Shown: positions 8,916 through 19,662, numbered from the stretch's first letter. The stretch: 64,000 nucleotides of DNA from Serratia microhaemolytica (GCF_004011885.1 NZ_SBEF01000010.1:34818-98817); one strand, 5' to 3'. Notes: a model not told the origin generated them from the sequence alone. Program-made: numbers and translations.

Positions 8916-11900
8916 TTAAGAATCGAGCGCTTGTTGCTGTTCTCCGGCGCTCTTGCTGCCGAACCGACGACGCACCACCACAAAGAACACCGGCACAAAG
9001 AAGATTGCCAGCACCGTTGCTGCCACCATCCCGCCCATTACACCGGTACCCACTGCATGTTGTGCGCCAGATCCTGCACCACTGCTGATAACCAGAGGCA
9101 ACACACCGAGGATAAACGCCAACGATGTCATCAGAATTGGACGTAAACGCATACGTACCGCATCCAGCGTAGCTTCAATCAGCCCTTTGCCTTCTTTATC
9201 CATTAAGTCCTTGGCAAACTCAACAATCAGAATGGCGTTCTTCGCCGACAAGCCGATGGTCGTTAATAGCCCAACCTTGAAGTAAATATCATTCTCCAAT
9301 CCACGTAAGCTAGTCGCCAGTAATGCACCAATTACACCGAGCGGCACTACCAGCATCACCGAGAAAGGAATCGACCAGCTCTCATACAGTGCAGCCAAAC
9401 ACAAGAACACCACAATCAGCGAAATTGCATACAGCGCCGGTGCCTGGTTACCCGCCAACCGCTCTTGATAGGACATTCCTGTCCAATCATAGCCGATACC
9501 CGCAGGCAACTTGCCCGCCAACTCTTCCATCAGTGCCATCGCTTCACCGGTACTGCGCCCAGGTGTAGCCTGGCCTTGGATCTGCATCGATGGCTGACCG
9601 TTATAACGCTCTAAGCGTGGTGAACCAAACTGCCAGCGTGCCGAAGAGAAGGCCGAGAATGGCACCATCTGACCATGACTACCACGGACATACCAGTTAT
9701 CAATATCTTGCGGTAACATCCGGAACGGTGCTTCCGCTTGAATATAAACGCGCTTCACTCGGCCTCGGTCGATAAAATCATTGACATAAGCGCCACCGAC
9801 AGCACTGCTGAGTGTGGTGTTGATATCATTGAGCGAAACACCAAGTGCTGCTGCCTTCTCTTGGTCAATATCCAACTTAAACTGCGGCGTATCCTCTAGG
9901 CCATTTGGGCGCACACGTACCAGTAACTCTGGGTGTTGTGCTGCCATTCCTAAAAGCTGATTACGTGCCTGAGTCAGTTTTTCATGCCCTAAATTACCTT
10001 GATCAAGCAGTTGGAAATCAAACCCGCTTGCGGTGCCTAACTCGACAATCGCTGGCAAATTGAAAGCGAATACAAAGCCATCCTTAATTTGTGAGAATGC
10101 CCCCATTGCGCGACCAATAATCGCCGGCACCTTGTTTGCAGCACCATGGCGCTCAGACCAATCTTTCAGGCTGATAAATGCCAATCCCGTATTCTGTCCC
10201 TGGCCACTAAAACCAAATCCATTCACTGTAAATACTGAACGCACATTATCGGCTTCTTTGGTGAGGAAGTGGGCATTGACCTGATCCATCACCAGTTGGG
10301 TACGCTCTTGGGTCGCACCAGCCGGTAGCTGCACCATCGCCAGTAACATGCCCTGATCTTCATCGGGTAAAAAGGATGCTGGCAGACGTATAAACAGAAA
10401 TACCATCCCGACAACAATCGCCAAATAGATCACCAAATAGCGCCCAGCACTGCGCACCATGCTGGCAACACTGTTGGTGTAGTGATGAGTACTTTTGCTA
10501 AACAGACGGTTGAACCAGCCAAAAAACCCGGTGGTAATGCCATGATCGCCTTTCGGGATCGGTTTTAGCATTGTGGCACAGAGTGCTGGAGTCAAGATCA
10601 AGGCTACCAGTACTGAAAGCACCATCGCAGAAACAATGGTGATCGAAAACTGGCGATAGATAGCACCGGTAGAACCACCAAAGAAAGCCATCGGAATAAA
10701 TACTGCCGACAACACCAAAGCGATACCGACCAACGCGCCCTGGATCTGCTCCATCGAACGCTTAGTCGCCTCCTTCGGTGATAATCCCTCCTCTGCCATC
10801 ACGCGCTCAACGTTCTCAACCACGACAATCGCATCGTCAACCAATAGACCGATTGCCAGCACCATCGCAAACATCGTCAAGGTGTTAATCGAGAATCCAA
10901 ACGCGGCCAGAATGGCAAATGTACCCAACAAAACCACCGGTACTGCGATAGTTGGGATCAGCGTAGCGCGGAAATTCTGCAAGAACAGATACATCACCAG
11001 AAATACCAGAATAATCGCCTCAATCAGTGTTTTAACCACTTCATTGATCGAAATTTTGACAAATGGTGTCGTATCATAAGGATAAACTGCACTCAAGCCA
11101 GCAGGGAAAAATGGCTCCAGTTGGCTCAATTCGGCTTTCACCGCAGTGGCAGTATTTAAGGCATTCGCCCCAGTCGCCAATTTAATCGCCAGACCGGCAG
11201 CAGGTTTGCCATTATAACGCGCAATGACATTGTAACCTTCGCCACCCAGTTCAATTTTGGCCACATCTCTCAGCCGTACTTGTGAACCATCGCTGTTCAC
11301 CTTGAGCAAGATATTGCCGAACTCTTCTGGCGTGCTTAACCGTGTCTGTACAATAATCGAGGCATTCAGTTGTTGCCCTTTAACTGGCGGTGTTCCCCCC
11401 AGTTGACCACCAGCAATCTGGTTGTTCTGCACCCTGATTGCCGATACCACATCACCCGGCATCAACTGGAAATTATGTAACTTATTCGGATCTAACCAGA
11501 TACGCATCGCATACTGCGAACCAAAAAGCTGTACACTGCCAACACCGGAAGTACGGCTCAGTCTATCCTGTACATTAGAACCGACGTAATCAGCGATATC
11601 TTCCTGTGTCATACTGCCGTCTTCCGAAATAAAGCCGACCACCATCAGGAAACTGCTGCTTGACTTACCAACCCGCACCCCTTGCTGCTGCACCTGTTGT
11701 GGCAACAGTGGCATGGCAAGTTGCAGTTTGTTCTGCACTTGCACCTGGGCAACATCGGGATCAGTATCTGAACTGAAAGTTAAGGTGATTTGGGCATTGC
11801 CCGCAGCATCGCTGCTGGAGGACATATAGAGCAGATTATCAATTCCATTCATATTCTGCTCAATCACCTGTGTAACGGTATCCTGTACCGTTTGTGCATC

Positions 11901-12056
11901 AGCGCCTGGGTAGCTGGCACCAATCGTCACCGCCGGTGGTGCAATATTAGGATATTGTGACACCGGCAACTTAATGATCGACAAAAGCCCCGCCAGCATC
12001 ACGATAATAGCGAGTACCCACGCAAAGATCGGGCGATCTATAAAGAACTTAGCCAT
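8916..12056 (-). CDS. acrB: RND multidrug efflux transporter AcrB
   Basis: AcrB is the trimeric inner-membrane proton antiporter of the AcrAB-TolC pump and exports drugs, bile salts and dyes. The 1046 residues are near the E. coli length and align without obvious gaps through the first 400. The TM4 proton-relay pair is in [17 protein letters not shown] (Asp407/Asp408 by E. coli numbering). A second-half TM10 stretch [14 protein letters not shown] carries the expected lysine. The PN1/PC1 porter and docking domains lie between the two membrane halves. It is 18 bases downstream of acrA and followed by the hairpin at 8859-8893. Expression should follow AcrR. Confidence 0.97.
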   Translation of the reverse strand: MAKFFIDRPIFAWVLAIIVMLAGLLSIIKLPVSQYPNIAPPAVTIGASYPGADAQTVQDTVTQVIEQNMNGIDNLLYMSSSSDAAGNAQITLTFSSDTDPDVAQVQVQNKLQLAMPLLPQQVQQQGVRVGKSSSSFLMVVGFISEDGSMTQEDIADYVGSNVQDRLSRTSGVGSVQLFGSQYAMRIWLDPNKLHNFQLMPGDVVSAIRVQNNQIAGGQLGGTPPVKGQQLNASIIVQTRLSTPEEFGNILLKVNSDGSQVRLRDVAKIELGGEGYNVIARYNGKPAAGLAIKLATGANALNTATAVKAELSQLEPFFPAGLSAVYPYDTTPFVKISINEVVKTLIEAIILVFLVMYLFLQNFRATLIPTIAVPVVLLGTFAILAAFGFSINTLTMFAMVLAIGLLVDDAIVVVENVERVMAEEGLSPKEATKRSMEQIQGALVGIALVLSAVFIPMAFFGGSTGAIYRQFSITIVSAMVLSVLVALILTPALCATMLKPIPKGDHGITTGFFGWFNRLFSKSTHHYTNSVASMVRSAGRYLVIYLAIVVGMVFLFIRLPASFLPDEDQGMLLAMVQLPAGATQERTQLVMDQVNAHFLTKEADNVRSVFTVNGFGFSGQGQNTGLAFISLKDWSERHGAANKVPAIIGRAMGAFSQIKDGFVFAFNLPAIVELGTASGFDFQLLDQGNLGHEKLTQARNQLLGMAAQHPELLVRVRPNGLEDTPQFKLDIDQEKAAALGVSLNDINTTLSSAVGGAYVNDFIDRGRVKRVYIQAEAPFRMLPQDIDNWYVRGSHGQMVPFSAFSSARWQFGSPRLERYNGQPSMQIQGQATPGRSTGEAMALMEELAGKLPAGIGYDWTGMSYQERLAGNQAPALYAISLIVVFLCLAALYESWSIPFSVMLVVPLGVIGALLATSLRGLENDIYFKVGLLTTIGLSAKNAILIVEFAKDLMDKEGKGLIEATLDAVRMRLRPILMTSLAFILGVLPLVISSGAGSGAQHAVGTGVMGGMVAATVLAIFFVPVFFVVVRRRFGSKSAGEQQQALDS

Positions 12057-12074
12057 CGACTATCGCTTCCTCAA

Positions 12075-13265
12075 TTATCGTTTCTGTGCCGCACTAGAGG
12101 CTGGTTGTGATTGAGCGGGTGCATTGAGATCGATCTCGCTCGCTTTTACCGAGGCGCCAGGTCTTACGCGCTGTAATCCACTGACGATAACACGATCGCC
12201 AGCCTTAACGCCCGCAGTGACCAGCCATTGATTGCCTACCGTTTGATCAGCCTGCAACACTCGCAGTTCGACTTTGTCATCAGCGCCTACCACCAGTGCT
12301 GTCGCTTCACCTCGCGGATTGCGTGTCACCCCTTGCTGGGGCACTAGCACCGCATCGGGTTTCTCGCCTTGGTTGAGGCGTGCGCGAACAAACATACCGG
12401 GAAGCAGTTGTTTGTCAGGATTAGGGAAGACCGCTCGCAGTGTGATTGCCCCTGTGGTTTGATCAACCGTCAAATCAGAAAACTCCAGCGTACCGGCTTG
12501 AGCGTACTCCTGCTGGTTGTCCAGCAGCAACTTCACCTGAATTTTGCCGTTTTGCTGCACCAGTGAACCATCGGTCAACGCCTGCTTCAAGCGTAGATAG
12601 TCACTGGCACTCTGTTTGATATCGACAAACATGGGATCCAGTTGCTGCACAGTGGAAAGTGGAGCCGGTTGGCCGCTAGTGACCAGCGCACCTTCACTAA
12701 CCGCAGAAACACCAATACGCCCAGAAATCGGTGAAGTCACTTTGGTGTAGGCCAAATTGATACGCGCACTCTCCACTGCTGCTTTCGCTGCCAACACAGC
12801 GGCTTTAGCCTGCATCAACAGTGATGACGCAGTGTCATAATCCTGTTTACTGACATAGTTGCTACCGCGCAATGGTCGATAACGTTCAACCGTCAAACGA
12901 GCGATCTCCTCAGCGGCTTCCGCTTTGGCTAGCTCGCCCTTAGCGCTCTCGTAGGCTGCCTGATAGCTGGCAGGGTCGATCTGATACAGTGAAACACCCG
13001 CTTGAATTTCTGCACCTTCGACAAAGTTGCGGCTCAGAATAATACCACTCACCTGCGGGCGCACCTCGGCAATACGATAAGGTGCGGTACGGCCAGGTAA
13101 CTCTGTCGTTATTGCCAACGGCTCAGCCTTTAGTGTCACCACCCCTACCGATGGTGTTGAATTGTGCCCCTGTTGTGGCTGTTTATTGTCACACCCTGCG
13201 ACCATGAAACCACCTGACAGGATCATAAGTGCTACCAGAGGCGATAACCCTATATTTTTTTTCAT
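12075..13265 (-). CDS. acrA: RND efflux periplasmic adaptor AcrA
   Basis: AcrA is the membrane-fusion lipoprotein that bridges AcrB and TolC in the periplasm. The 396 residues start with a lipoprotein signal (lipobox VAGC, Cys25). A lipoyl-like half follows (VRPQVSGIILSRNFVEGAEIQAG), then the coiled-coil hairpin around residues 100-165 with Ala/Glu/Lys repeats, the second lipoyl half (TSPISGRIGVSAVSEGALV) and the beta-barrel and membrane-proximal domains. The acrAB operon diverges from acrR, and the AcrR operator lies between them. Confidence 0.97.
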   Translation of the reverse strand: MKKNIGLSPLVALMILSGGFMVAGCDNKQPQQGHNSTPSVGVVTLKAEPLAITTELPGRTAPYRIAEVRPQVSGIILSRNFVEGAEIQAGVSLYQIDPASYQAAYESAKGELAKAEAAEEIARLTVERYRPLRGSNYVSKQDYDTASSLLMQAKAAVLAAKAAVESARINLAYTKVTSPISGRIGVSAVSEGALVTSGQPAPLSTVQQLDPMFVDIKQSASDYLRLKQALTDGSLVQQNGKIQVKLLLDNQQEYAQAGTLEFSDLTVDQTTGAITLRAVFPNPDKQLLPGMFVRARLNQGEKPDAVLVPQQGVTRNPRGEATALVVGADDKVELRVLQADQTVGNQWLVTAGVKAGDRVIVSGLQRVRPGASVKASEIDLNAPAQSQPASSAAQKR

Positions 13266-13362
13266 CTAAAAAACCTCAACTATCCGGCTTTAACTTAAAA
13301 TCGTCAATGGATCACAAACCTGTCAAACCCATTACTGCGCTAATCTCATCTGCGTGCTATGA

Positions 13363-13386
13363 TACATACATTCGCGAATGTATGTA
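13363..13386. promoter_or_regulatory. AcrR operator (24-bp perfect palindrome)
   Basis: The left half TACATACATTCG is followed by its exact reverse complement, giving a perfect 24-bp inverted repeat. The known E. coli AcrR site has the same arms, differing only at the central bases, where it is imperfect. It lies 97 bases before acrA and 26 bases before acrR, so it can repress both directions. Confidence 0.9.
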
Positions 13387-13411
13387 AATCACACTTTTAA
13401 TAAACAACGTT

Positions 13412-14065
13412 ATGGCACGAAAAACCAAACAGCAAGCGCAACAGACACGGGAACAACTGCTTGATTCAGCATTAAACGTATTTTCGGAACGTGGCGTGTC
13501 ATCAACCTCACTGGCCGATATCGCCACTGCCGCAGGGGTCACACGTGGTGCAATTTACTGGCACTTTAAGAATAAAGTAGACCTGTTTAATGAAATTTGG
13601 CAGCGTTCGCACGCAAAAATAAACCAGTTGGAGCTCACTTATCAGGCAAAGTTTCCTGATGACCCGTTGCGTGTTCTCAAAGAGTTGCTGACTTACATCC
13701 TGATCGCGACTGTCGATGATCACCACCGCCGAGCGTTGATGGAGATCGTGTTCCATAAATGCGAATTCGTTGGTGAAATGATGCCACTGTGTGATGCCCG
13801 AAGAGCACTCTACAGTGAGAGCTATCAGCGTATTGAACAGGTGCTGATCACCTGTATTCACCATAAACAATTGCCGCTTGATCTGCATACACGCCGAGCT
13901 ACGGTGCTACTGCGCGCTTACATGACCGGACTGATGGAAAACTGGCTATTTATGCCTGAAAGCTTTGATTTGAAATCAGATGCCAGCCTGCTGGTTGATG
14001 CCTTCATTGATCTGATCCAGCTTAGCCCGTCACTACGGCAGCCCATCTCCAGTGCAGGTAATTGA
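13412..14065 (+). CDS. acrR: TetR-family repressor AcrR
   Basis: AcrR is a dimeric repressor of acrAB and of its own gene, released by binding pump substrates. The 217 residues begin [21 protein letters not shown]. The TetR helix-turn-helix ([19 protein letters not shown]) is near 31-50. The ligand-binding domain includes the family blocks [15 protein letters not shown] and [15 protein letters not shown]. Unlike E. coli there is no mscK downstream, and ychN follows instead. Confidence 0.96.
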   Translation: MARKTKQQAQQTREQLLDSALNVFSERGVSSTSLADIATAAGVTRGAIYWHFKNKVDLFNEIWQRSHAKINQLELTYQAKFPDDPLRVLKELLTYILIATVDDHHRRALMEIVFHKCEFVGEMMPLCDARRALYSESYQRIEQVLITCIHHKQLPLDLHTRRATVLLRAYMTGLMENWLFMPESFDLKSDASLLVDAFIDLIQLSPSLRQPISSAGN

Positions 14066-14148
14066 CCATGTCGGATCACCTTATTCGCGGTTAACATATT
14101 CGCACAGCCTCAATTAACAACACTCAAATTAAGCTACAAGGATACACC

Positions 14149-14502
14149 ATGTCATCACTGTTGATTATTGCCAACGGCGCTGCTTACGGCGCTGAATCGC
14201 TGTTCAACGCGCTACGCTTAGCGATTGCACTAAAAGAACAACAACCGACGTTGAGACTGAAACTGTTTCTGATGTCTGACGCCGTAGTCGCAGGGCTTGC
14301 TGGACAACAACCACGTGAAGGTTATCATCTACAGCAGATGCTAGAAATACTCACCGCACAACATGTACCCGTGAAATTGTGCAAAACCTGCAGTGACGCA
14401 CGCGGTATCAGTCAACTCAAACTGGCTGACGGTGTCACAATTGGCACTCTGGCCGAATTAGCTGAGTGGACATTAAGCACAGAGAAGGTGCTCACCTTCT
14501 AG
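14149..14502 (+). CDS. ychN: DsrE-family protein YchN
   Basis: A small DsrE/DsrF-fold cytoplasmic protein of 117 residues, exactly the E. coli YchN length. It has matching blocks NGAAYGAESLFNALRLAIAL, LFLMSDAVVAGL, EGYHLQQMLEILTAQ and VPVKLCKTCSDARG. The two cysteines of CKTC could serve in sulfur or persulfide transfer as in other DsrE proteins, but YchN has no proven role. Its place between acrR and rsmS-priC is unlike E. coli, where ychN is elsewhere and mscK occupies this slot. Confidence 0.93.
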   Translation: MSSLLIIANGAAYGAESLFNALRLAIALKEQQPTLRLKLFLMSDAVVAGLAGQQPREGYHLQQMLEILTAQHVPVKLCKTCSDARGISQLKLADGVTIGTLAELAEWTLSTEKVLTF

Positions 14503-14577
14503 TATGGTGGTAGGAACAATCGACCGCATTATCTACAGCCACTAAAAGCAACTGTTTGCTATTATCGGCATCTCGCC

Positions 14578-14601
14578 AAAAAAATAGCGCGCTAACGCGC
14601 T
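14578..14601 (-). terminator. Terminator of the priC-rsmS unit
   Basis: AGCGCG (14586-14591) pairs with CGCGCT (14596-14601) over a CTAA loop. Seven A residues at 14578-14584 on the plus strand give a U-tract on the minus strand. It is about 70 bases beyond rsmS and faces ychN. Confidence 0.75.
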
Positions 14602-14669
14602 GACTAAAATAGTCGAGAGACGGAAAAAACAGCCCTCTTCAGCATCTATCAGCACGCTGGACAGTGCAT

Positions 14670-14858
14670 TCAACCTCGGTGCTGTGCTAACTCTGCACTC
14701 ACTGACACACTGCCAGCTTGGCTGATCTTGGCTTGATAATCTCTGCGCACAATTTCTAACGCAGCCAGCACCGTTGCCGGTTCAACTTCGTTACACTCCA
14801 GCAGATAAATCAAATCAACTGCCAGTTGCAATTCAGGGGAGGCATTTTCTAGTGACAT
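14670..14858 (-). CDS. rsmS: DUF2496 protein RsmS (YbaM)
   Basis: A 62-residue protein starting MSLENASPELQLAVDLIYLLECNEV, clearly the YbaM/RsmS family (E. coli about 53 residues). It is implicated in post-transcriptional control in plant-pathogenic relatives, with an unknown biochemical role. The tail QAGSVSVSAELAQHRG is longer than in E. coli. I chose the ATG at 14858. The same frame extends upstream to a TTG at 14990, adding a hydrophobic leader with no family counterpart. It lies downstream of priC, as in E. coli. Confidence 0.88.
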   Translation of the reverse strand: MSLENASPELQLAVDLIYLLECNEVEPATVLAALEIVRRDYQAKISQAGSVSVSAELAQHRG

Positions 14859-14986
14859 AGATCCCACATGATAGATGGATACAGAGCGCTGCGGCTTCGT
14901 TTGATTGCTATTGGCAAACAAACCGCCCAAGTATCGTGAACTGAAATATAGGCCAAGAATAATAGCGCAAATTGAGTAAGAAACCT

Positions 14987-15523
14987 TCAAGAATTACTTT
15001 CTTTACCCTCTATACTGCGTTCAATTCGTGCTAATGCCTGTCGACAACGCTGCAATCTACCCTCAAGTGCCGCCAATTCCTGTTGCAATTTACGCTGTTC
15101 AGCCAGAGTTGTTTGCCGTGCTAACAGACTCTCGCGATCTTGCAACATCGCTAACAAACGGCGCTCATAACCTTGGTGTTCTGCCAGTTTTTGATAGAGA
15201 TCGAATACCTGCGGTTGCCGAGGCTGATTCTTTTCGCGAATAGATTGAGTGGCGATTTCACGCTGTAATGCGCTCAATTGTGCTACCAGTTTTTCGGCCA
15301 GAAAAGCGACCTGCGCGTGATGTTTGTTAGCCACTTCAATCTGCAATTGGGCAAAATTTTTCTCTACTTCAGCAAGATAGTCACGCAATCTTGTCCCGCG
15401 ACAAGCGAACAGCAGTACATCAAAACGCGCCTGTTGAACCGAGCTATCCGCATAAGGCTCAACTGCCTGAGCTAACAGCACAAGTTGACTACTCAGTGTT
15501 TGTAATAACAACTGGCTATTCAC
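14987..15523 (-). CDS. priC: Primosomal replication protein N'' (PriC)
   Basis: PriC restarts stalled replication forks by loading DnaB in a PriA-independent route. The 178-residue protein is Gln/Leu/Ala/Arg-rich and largely helical, with RFDVLLFACRGTRLRDYLAEVEKNFAQL, VAFLAEKLVAQLSALQREIAT and HQGYERRLLAMLQDRE, which match PriC. Its start lies in a 327-base gap before apt. ybaN, which separates priC from apt in E. coli, is absent. Confidence 0.95.
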   Translation of the reverse strand: MNSQLLLQTLSSQLVLLAQAVEPYADSSVQQARFDVLLFACRGTRLRDYLAEVEKNFAQLQIEVANKHHAQVAFLAEKLVAQLSALQREIATQSIREKNQPRQPQVFDLYQKLAEHQGYERRLLAMLQDRESLLARQTTLAEQRKLQQELAALEGRLQRCRQALARIERSIEGKESNS

Positions 15524-15850
15524 GCACTCCCCCTTCTACACGGCCAGACAGCAGCACAGTCAACGACACTGTTTACGCTGGTTCACATTGGCACAAATTC
15601 AACCTGACTACTTCAGACTGACTACACAACAACTTAGCAGCTTATCGCCGTTATCTGGCTAGAGTACTCACTCCGAGCTGTTTTCGAGCATAACAAAAAA
15701 ACCATTAATCTCGCACTGCCGGTTGCATTTATCAGTAATTTTGCATAGATTTGGGCGTTTTCGTGCGCAGGTTTTCCCGCCATTTTTAGACCGGGCTTGG
15801 CTGTTGAAGGCTTGCATAGCGCTTATTATTGGTTTTATCAGGCAATCACT
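15524..15850. other. Divergent priC-apt intergenic region
   Basis: A 327-base gap that must hold both divergent promoters. I see A/T-rich stretches near 15690-15760 but no hexamer pair I trust, and no trace of ybaN, which occupies this place in E. coli. Confidence 0.4.
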
Positions 15851-16402
15851 ATGACGGCTACAACGCAGCAACTACAATTTATTAAAGACAGCATTAAAAC
15901 TATCCCTGACTATCCCAAGCCGGGCATTATCTTTCGTGATGTCACTAGCTTATTGGAAGATCCTCAAGCCTACGCTTGTAGCATTCAGTTGTTGACTGAA
16001 CATTATCGCCAGGCAGGCATCACCAAAGTGGTGGGCACTGAAGCACGTGGTTTCCTGTTTGGTGCCCCAGTTGCTCTGGCACTGGGTGTTGGTTTTATCC
16101 CCGTGCGCAAACCAGGAAAGTTACCACGTGCAACACTGAGTGAAAGTTACGAACTGGAGTATGGCACCGACAATCTTGAGATCCACACCGATGCAATCAC
16201 TGCTGGTGACAACGTATTGGTGGTAGACGATCTACTCGCCACAGGTGGCACCATTGAAGCAACGGCCAGCTTGGTGCGCCGTTTAGGCGGCACAGTAAAA
16301 CACGCGGCTTTTATTATCAATCTACCCGATCTGGGCGGAGAGACCCGCTTGAACAAACTGGGGATTGAATGTTATAACCTGGTCAATTTTCCAGGCCATT
16401 AA
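15851..16402 (+). CDS. apt: Adenine phosphoribosyltransferase
   Basis: Apt salvages adenine by joining it to PRPP to form AMP. The 183 residues (start [11 protein letters not shown] 15851) equal the E. coli length. An in-frame upstream start would add 18 unrelated residues. The PRPP-binding loop is [13 protein letters not shown] near 127-139. [13 protein letters not shown] and [14 protein letters not shown] segments (here [14 protein letters not shown]) are family signatures. dnaX follows on the same strand after 127 bases, as in E. coli. Confidence 0.97.
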   Translation: MTATTQQLQFIKDSIKTIPDYPKPGIIFRDVTSLLEDPQAYACSIQLLTEHYRQAGITKVVGTEARGFLFGAPVALALGVGFIPVRKPGKLPRATLSESYELEYGTDNLEIHTDAITAGDNVLVVDDLLATGGTIEATASLVRRLGGTVKHAAFIINLPDLGGETRLNKLGIECYNLVNFPGH

Positions 16403-16529
16403 TCGTGCCAACGACACCCTGCACTGTGCAGAGTCAACCTGCGCTGACGGTTAATCGATAACAGCCTCGCAGATCATTAGCGGCCTGTGTTAGCATGGCC
16501 GCCTCACTGTTTTAAACTTTGCGGTATTA

Positions 16530-18530
16530 ATGAGCTATCAGGTTCTCGCCCGTAAGTGGCGCCCCCAAACCTTCGCCGATGTGGTCGGCCAAGAACATGT
16601 TTTGACCGCTATCGCCAATGGTCTGAAACTTGGGCGGTTACATCATGCCTACCTGTTCTCTGGCACACGTGGTGTGGGTAAAACCACCATCGCTCGCCTG
16701 TTCGCTAAAGGGCTGAACTGTGTTACCGGTATCACCGCAACACCTTGTGGGCGCTGTGATAATTGCCAACAGATTGAGCAAGGTCGTTTTGTTGATCTGA
16801 TCGAGATCGATGCTGCCTCAAGAACCAAAGTTGAAGATACTCGAGAGCTACTCGACAACGTACAATATGCCCCAGCGCAAGGTCGCTTTAAGGTCTACCT
16901 GATCGATGAAGTACACATGCTTTCGCGTCACAGCTTTAATGCTCTGCTAAAAACGCTGGAAGAGCCACCAGCACACGTTAAATTTCTGCTTGCCACTACC
17001 GATCCACAAAAATTACCGATTACCATTCTATCGCGCTGTTTGCAATTTCATCTCAAAGCGATGGATCTGGAACTGATACGCCAGCAATTAGAGTCGATCT
17101 TACAGGCAGAGCAAATCAGCAGCGATAACCGAGCGCTACAACTGCTGGCGCGCGCTGCCGATGGCAGTATGCGTGATGCATTAAGCCTTACTGATCAGGC
17201 CATTGCTCTTGGGCAAGGCCAAATCAGCAGTGAAATTGTCAGCCAAATGTTGGGCACGCTTGACGATCAGCAGCCATTAGCAATTTTAGAAGCATTAGTG
17301 AATGCCAATGGTGAAAGCGTCATGAGCCAACTCACCCAAGCGGCTGCGCGTGCGGTAGATTGGGAAAATCTATTGGTTGAGATGTTAACCTTGTTGCATC
17401 GTATCGCCATGATACAGCTACTGCCCTCGGCACTGGATAGTCTGTATGCACCGGTTGAACAGCGGCTGCGCGAACTGGCGCGCACCATGCCACCGGAAGA
17501 TGTACAGCTCTACTATCAAATCTTACTGATGGGCCGTAAAGAGTTACCATTAGCTCCTGACCGTCGTATGGGTATTGAAATGACGCTGCTGCGCGCACTG
17601 GCATTTCATCCCAAAGCGGTGATAGCGGCACCCAATTCACCAACCGCCGCCAACGGGGTATTACCACAATCCTCATCACCACTATCCGCGTCAGCCGCTG
17701 CACCCGCTCCCCCGGGATCAAACCAAAATACAGCGGTCACACAGCCAATACCTGCCGTGCAACCCACCAGTGCTAGCACAGGCAACACGCACCTCTCTGA
17801 GACCACCGCGCAATTACTAAAAGCGCGCAGCCAACTCCTACGGCAACAAGGAAACAACAGCACAAAAAAGGATGAACCGGCAGCGCCGGCAAAAGCGCGG
17901 CCGGGCAACTCGACACTGGAGCGTTTGGCTTCGGTGGTTGAACGCATTCAACCACGCAGCACAGAACAAGCCATCGACCCCTCAAGCAATAACCCGAGCA
18001 GCATCAAACAAGACGCTTATCGCTGGCGAGCACAGAACGAGCCCAGCAGTAATACTGCTCCGGTCACTACGCCGAAAGCATTGCGAGCAGCGCTTGAACA
18101 CGAAAAGACCTCGGCAGAGTTACAGGCTAAGCTGGTAGCGGAAGCGATAGAGCGTGACAGTTGGGCCAGTGACATCGCCCAACTCACACTACCCAAACTG
18201 GTTGAGCAACTGGCGCTCAACAGTTTTAGGCAGCAAGTATCGGCCAGCGAGATCTGTCTGCACTTACGCACCGCACAGCGTCACCTGAACACCACATCAG
18301 CACACAACCACTTGAGCGCAGCATTAAGCCAATTACTGGCTCAACCAGTTGAACTGACGATAGTAGCAGACGATAATCCGGCAACGCGCACTCCACTGGA
18401 GTGGCGACAAGCCATTTATGAAGAAAAGCTGGCACAAGCACGCCAGTCGATTGTTGCGGATCCTCATATTCAGATGTTGTGTCAACTGTTTGATGCCGAT
18501 CTGGATCAAGAGAGCATCCGCCCCGTTTAA
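16530..18530 (+). CDS. dnaX: DNA polymerase III subunit tau (and gamma by frameshift)
   Basis: dnaX encodes the clamp-loader ATPase. Full-length tau (666 residues) also bridges polymerase cores and DnaB. The P-loop SGTRGVGKTT is near 44-53. A zinc module CVTGITATPCGRCDNC is at about 64-79. IDEVHMLS (Walker B) and the LSRC sensor follow. A low-complexity Ala/Pro/Ser/Gln linker (about 365-480) precedes the tau-specific C-terminus. A slippery heptamer at 17864-17870 predicts a shorter gamma product of about 448 residues. ybaB and recR follow in an operon. Confidence 0.97.
   Translation: MSYQVLARKWRPQTFADVVGQEHVLTAIANGLKLGRLHHAYLFSGTRGVGKTTIARLFAKGLNCVTGITATPCGRCDNCQQIEQGRFVDLIEIDAASRTKVEDTRELLDNVQYAPAQGRFKVYLIDEVHMLSRHSFNALLKTLEEPPAHVKFLLATTDPQKLPITILSRCLQFHLKAMDLELIRQQLESILQAEQISSDNRALQLLARAADGSMRDALSLTDQAIALGQGQISSEIVSQMLGTLDDQQPLAILEALVNANGESVMSQLTQAAARAVDWENLLVEMLTLLHRIAMIQLLPSALDSLYAPVEQRLRELARTMPPEDVQLYYQILLMGRKELPLAPDRRMGIEMTLLRALAFHPKAVIAAPNSPTAANGVLPQSSSPLSASAAAPAPPGSNQNTAVTQPIPAVQPTSASTGNTHLSETTAQLLKARSQLLRQQGNNSTKKDEPAAPAKARPGNSTLERLASVVERIQPRSTEQAIDPSSNNPSSIKQDAYRWRAQNEPSSNTAPVTTPKALRAALEHEKTSAELQAKLVAEAIERDSWASDIAQLTLPKLVEQLALNSFRQQVSASEICLHLRTAQRHLNTTSAHNHLSAALSQLLAQPVELTIVADDNPATRTPLEWRQAIYEEKLAQARQSIVADPHIQMLCQLFDADLDQESIRPV
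17848..17889 (+). promoter_or_regulatory. dnaX programmed -1 frameshift signal
   Basis: The slippery heptamer A AAA AAG sits at 17864-17870 in the correct phase (zero-frame codons ACA AAA AAG). After a -1 slip the next codons are GGA and TGA, so gamma would end Lys-Lys-Gly. A Shine-Dalgarno-like AAGGAA lies at 17848-17853, ten bases upstream. A hairpin CCGGC/GCCGG (17877-17881 with 17885-17889) starts six bases downstream. All three elements match the E. coli arrangement, though the stem is shorter. Confidence 0.85.
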
Positions 18531-18570
18531 TGCCGGGTATCCTACACGGCCAACACAATGAGAGACAATT

Positions 18571-18900
18571 ATGTTTGGTAAAGCTGGTTTGGGCAATTTA
18601 ATGAAGCAAGCCCAGCAAATGCAGGAAAAAATGCAACAGATGCAGGAAGAGATCGCCAGACTGGAAGTGACGGGTGAATCGGGCGCGGGTCTGGTTAAAG
18701 TCACCATCAACGGCGCACATAACTGTCGCCGGGTAGAAATAGATCCCAGCCTGATGGAAGATGACAAAGAGATGCTGGAAGATTTGATCGCTGCGGCTTT
18801 CAACGATGCGGCGCGCCGTATTGAAGAGGAGCAAAAAAGCAAAATGGCTGCCGTTTCTGGCGGAATGCAACTGCCGCCAGGCTTCAAGATGCCGTTCTAA
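18571..18900 (+). CDS. ybaB: Nucleoid-associated protein YbaB/EbfC
   Basis: A small dimeric DNA-binding protein of 109 residues. The N-terminal helix is rich in Met/Gln/Glu ([20 protein letters not shown]), followed by the core with [40 protein letters not shown]. Length and motifs are those of YbaB. Its TAA stop overlaps the recR ATG by one base, so the two are translationally linked, as in E. coli. Confidence 0.97.
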   Translation: MFGKAGLGNLMKQAQQMQEKMQQMQEEIARLEVTGESGAGLVKVTINGAHNCRRVEIDPSLMEDDKEMLEDLIAAAFNDAARRIEEEQKSKMAAVSGGMQLPPGFKMPF

Positions 18901-19505
18901 TGCAGACCAGCCCACTTCTTGAGTCATTAATGGAAGCGTTGCGCTGTCTACCGGGCGTAGGCCCGAAATCGGCGCAACGTATGGCATTCCAACTGTTGCA
19001 GCGTGATCGCAGTGGTGGTATGCGTTTGGCACAAGCGCTTACGCGCGCCATGTCGGAAATTGGTCACTGCAGCGACTGCCGTACCTTTACCGAACAGGAA
19101 CGCTGCACCATCTGCAACAATCCACGCCGCCAACAGAGCGGGCAACTCTGCGTAGTGGAAACACCCGCCGACATCCATGCGATCGAACAGACTGGACAGT
19201 TCTCCGGTCGCTACTTTGTTTTGATGGGGCACCTGTCGCCACTGGATGGCATCGGCCCAGGCGATATTGGCCTCGATCTGCTGGAACAACGGCTGGCCAA
19301 AGAAACCATCAGCGAAGTGATCTTGGCCACCAATCCAACTGTAGAGGGGGATGCTACTGCCAGCTACATTGCTGAAATTTGCCACCAATATGGTATCGTT
19401 GCCAGCCGCATCGCTCACGGCGTACCCGTCGGTGGTGAATTAGAGATGGTCGATGGCACTACGCTATCACACTCATTGGCTGGTCGTCACACCATCAAAT
19501 TTTAG
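18900..19505 (+). CDS. recR: Recombination mediator RecR
   Basis: RecR works with RecF and RecO to load RecA on gapped DNA. The 201 residues have an N-terminal helix-hairpin-helix ([17 protein letters not shown]) and a zinc finger [16 protein letters not shown] near 57-72. The Toprim domain ([27 protein letters not shown]) and the C-terminal [20 protein letters not shown] are also present. It is the last gene of dnaX-ybaB-recR. Confidence 0.97.
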   Translation: MQTSPLLESLMEALRCLPGVGPKSAQRMAFQLLQRDRSGGMRLAQALTRAMSEIGHCSDCRTFTEQERCTICNNPRRQQSGQLCVVETPADIHAIEQTGQFSGRYFVLMGHLSPLDGIGPGDIGLDLLEQRLAKETISEVILATNPTVEGDATASYIAEICHQYGIVASRIAHGVPVGGELEMVDGTTLSHSLAGRHTIKF

Positions 19506-19662
19506 CGCTACCAGACCGCACACCCCGGTACCCTTTCAATGATGAACTGGCCCGAGGTGGCGGTATTACCGAACAACCACGGCGGTTTGTCTACCAAGGC
19601 TATCAGCCAAACAACCCCCCTATCGCTAGCCAGCGATCGCAACAAAAATTTTCTGCTAGCTG

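Noticed and set aside
14859..14990. A 44-codon upstream extension of rsmS with a hydrophobic helix
   Set aside because: It starts at a TTG overlapping the priC stop, has no family similarity, and the ATG at 14858 gives the canonical RsmS N-terminus.
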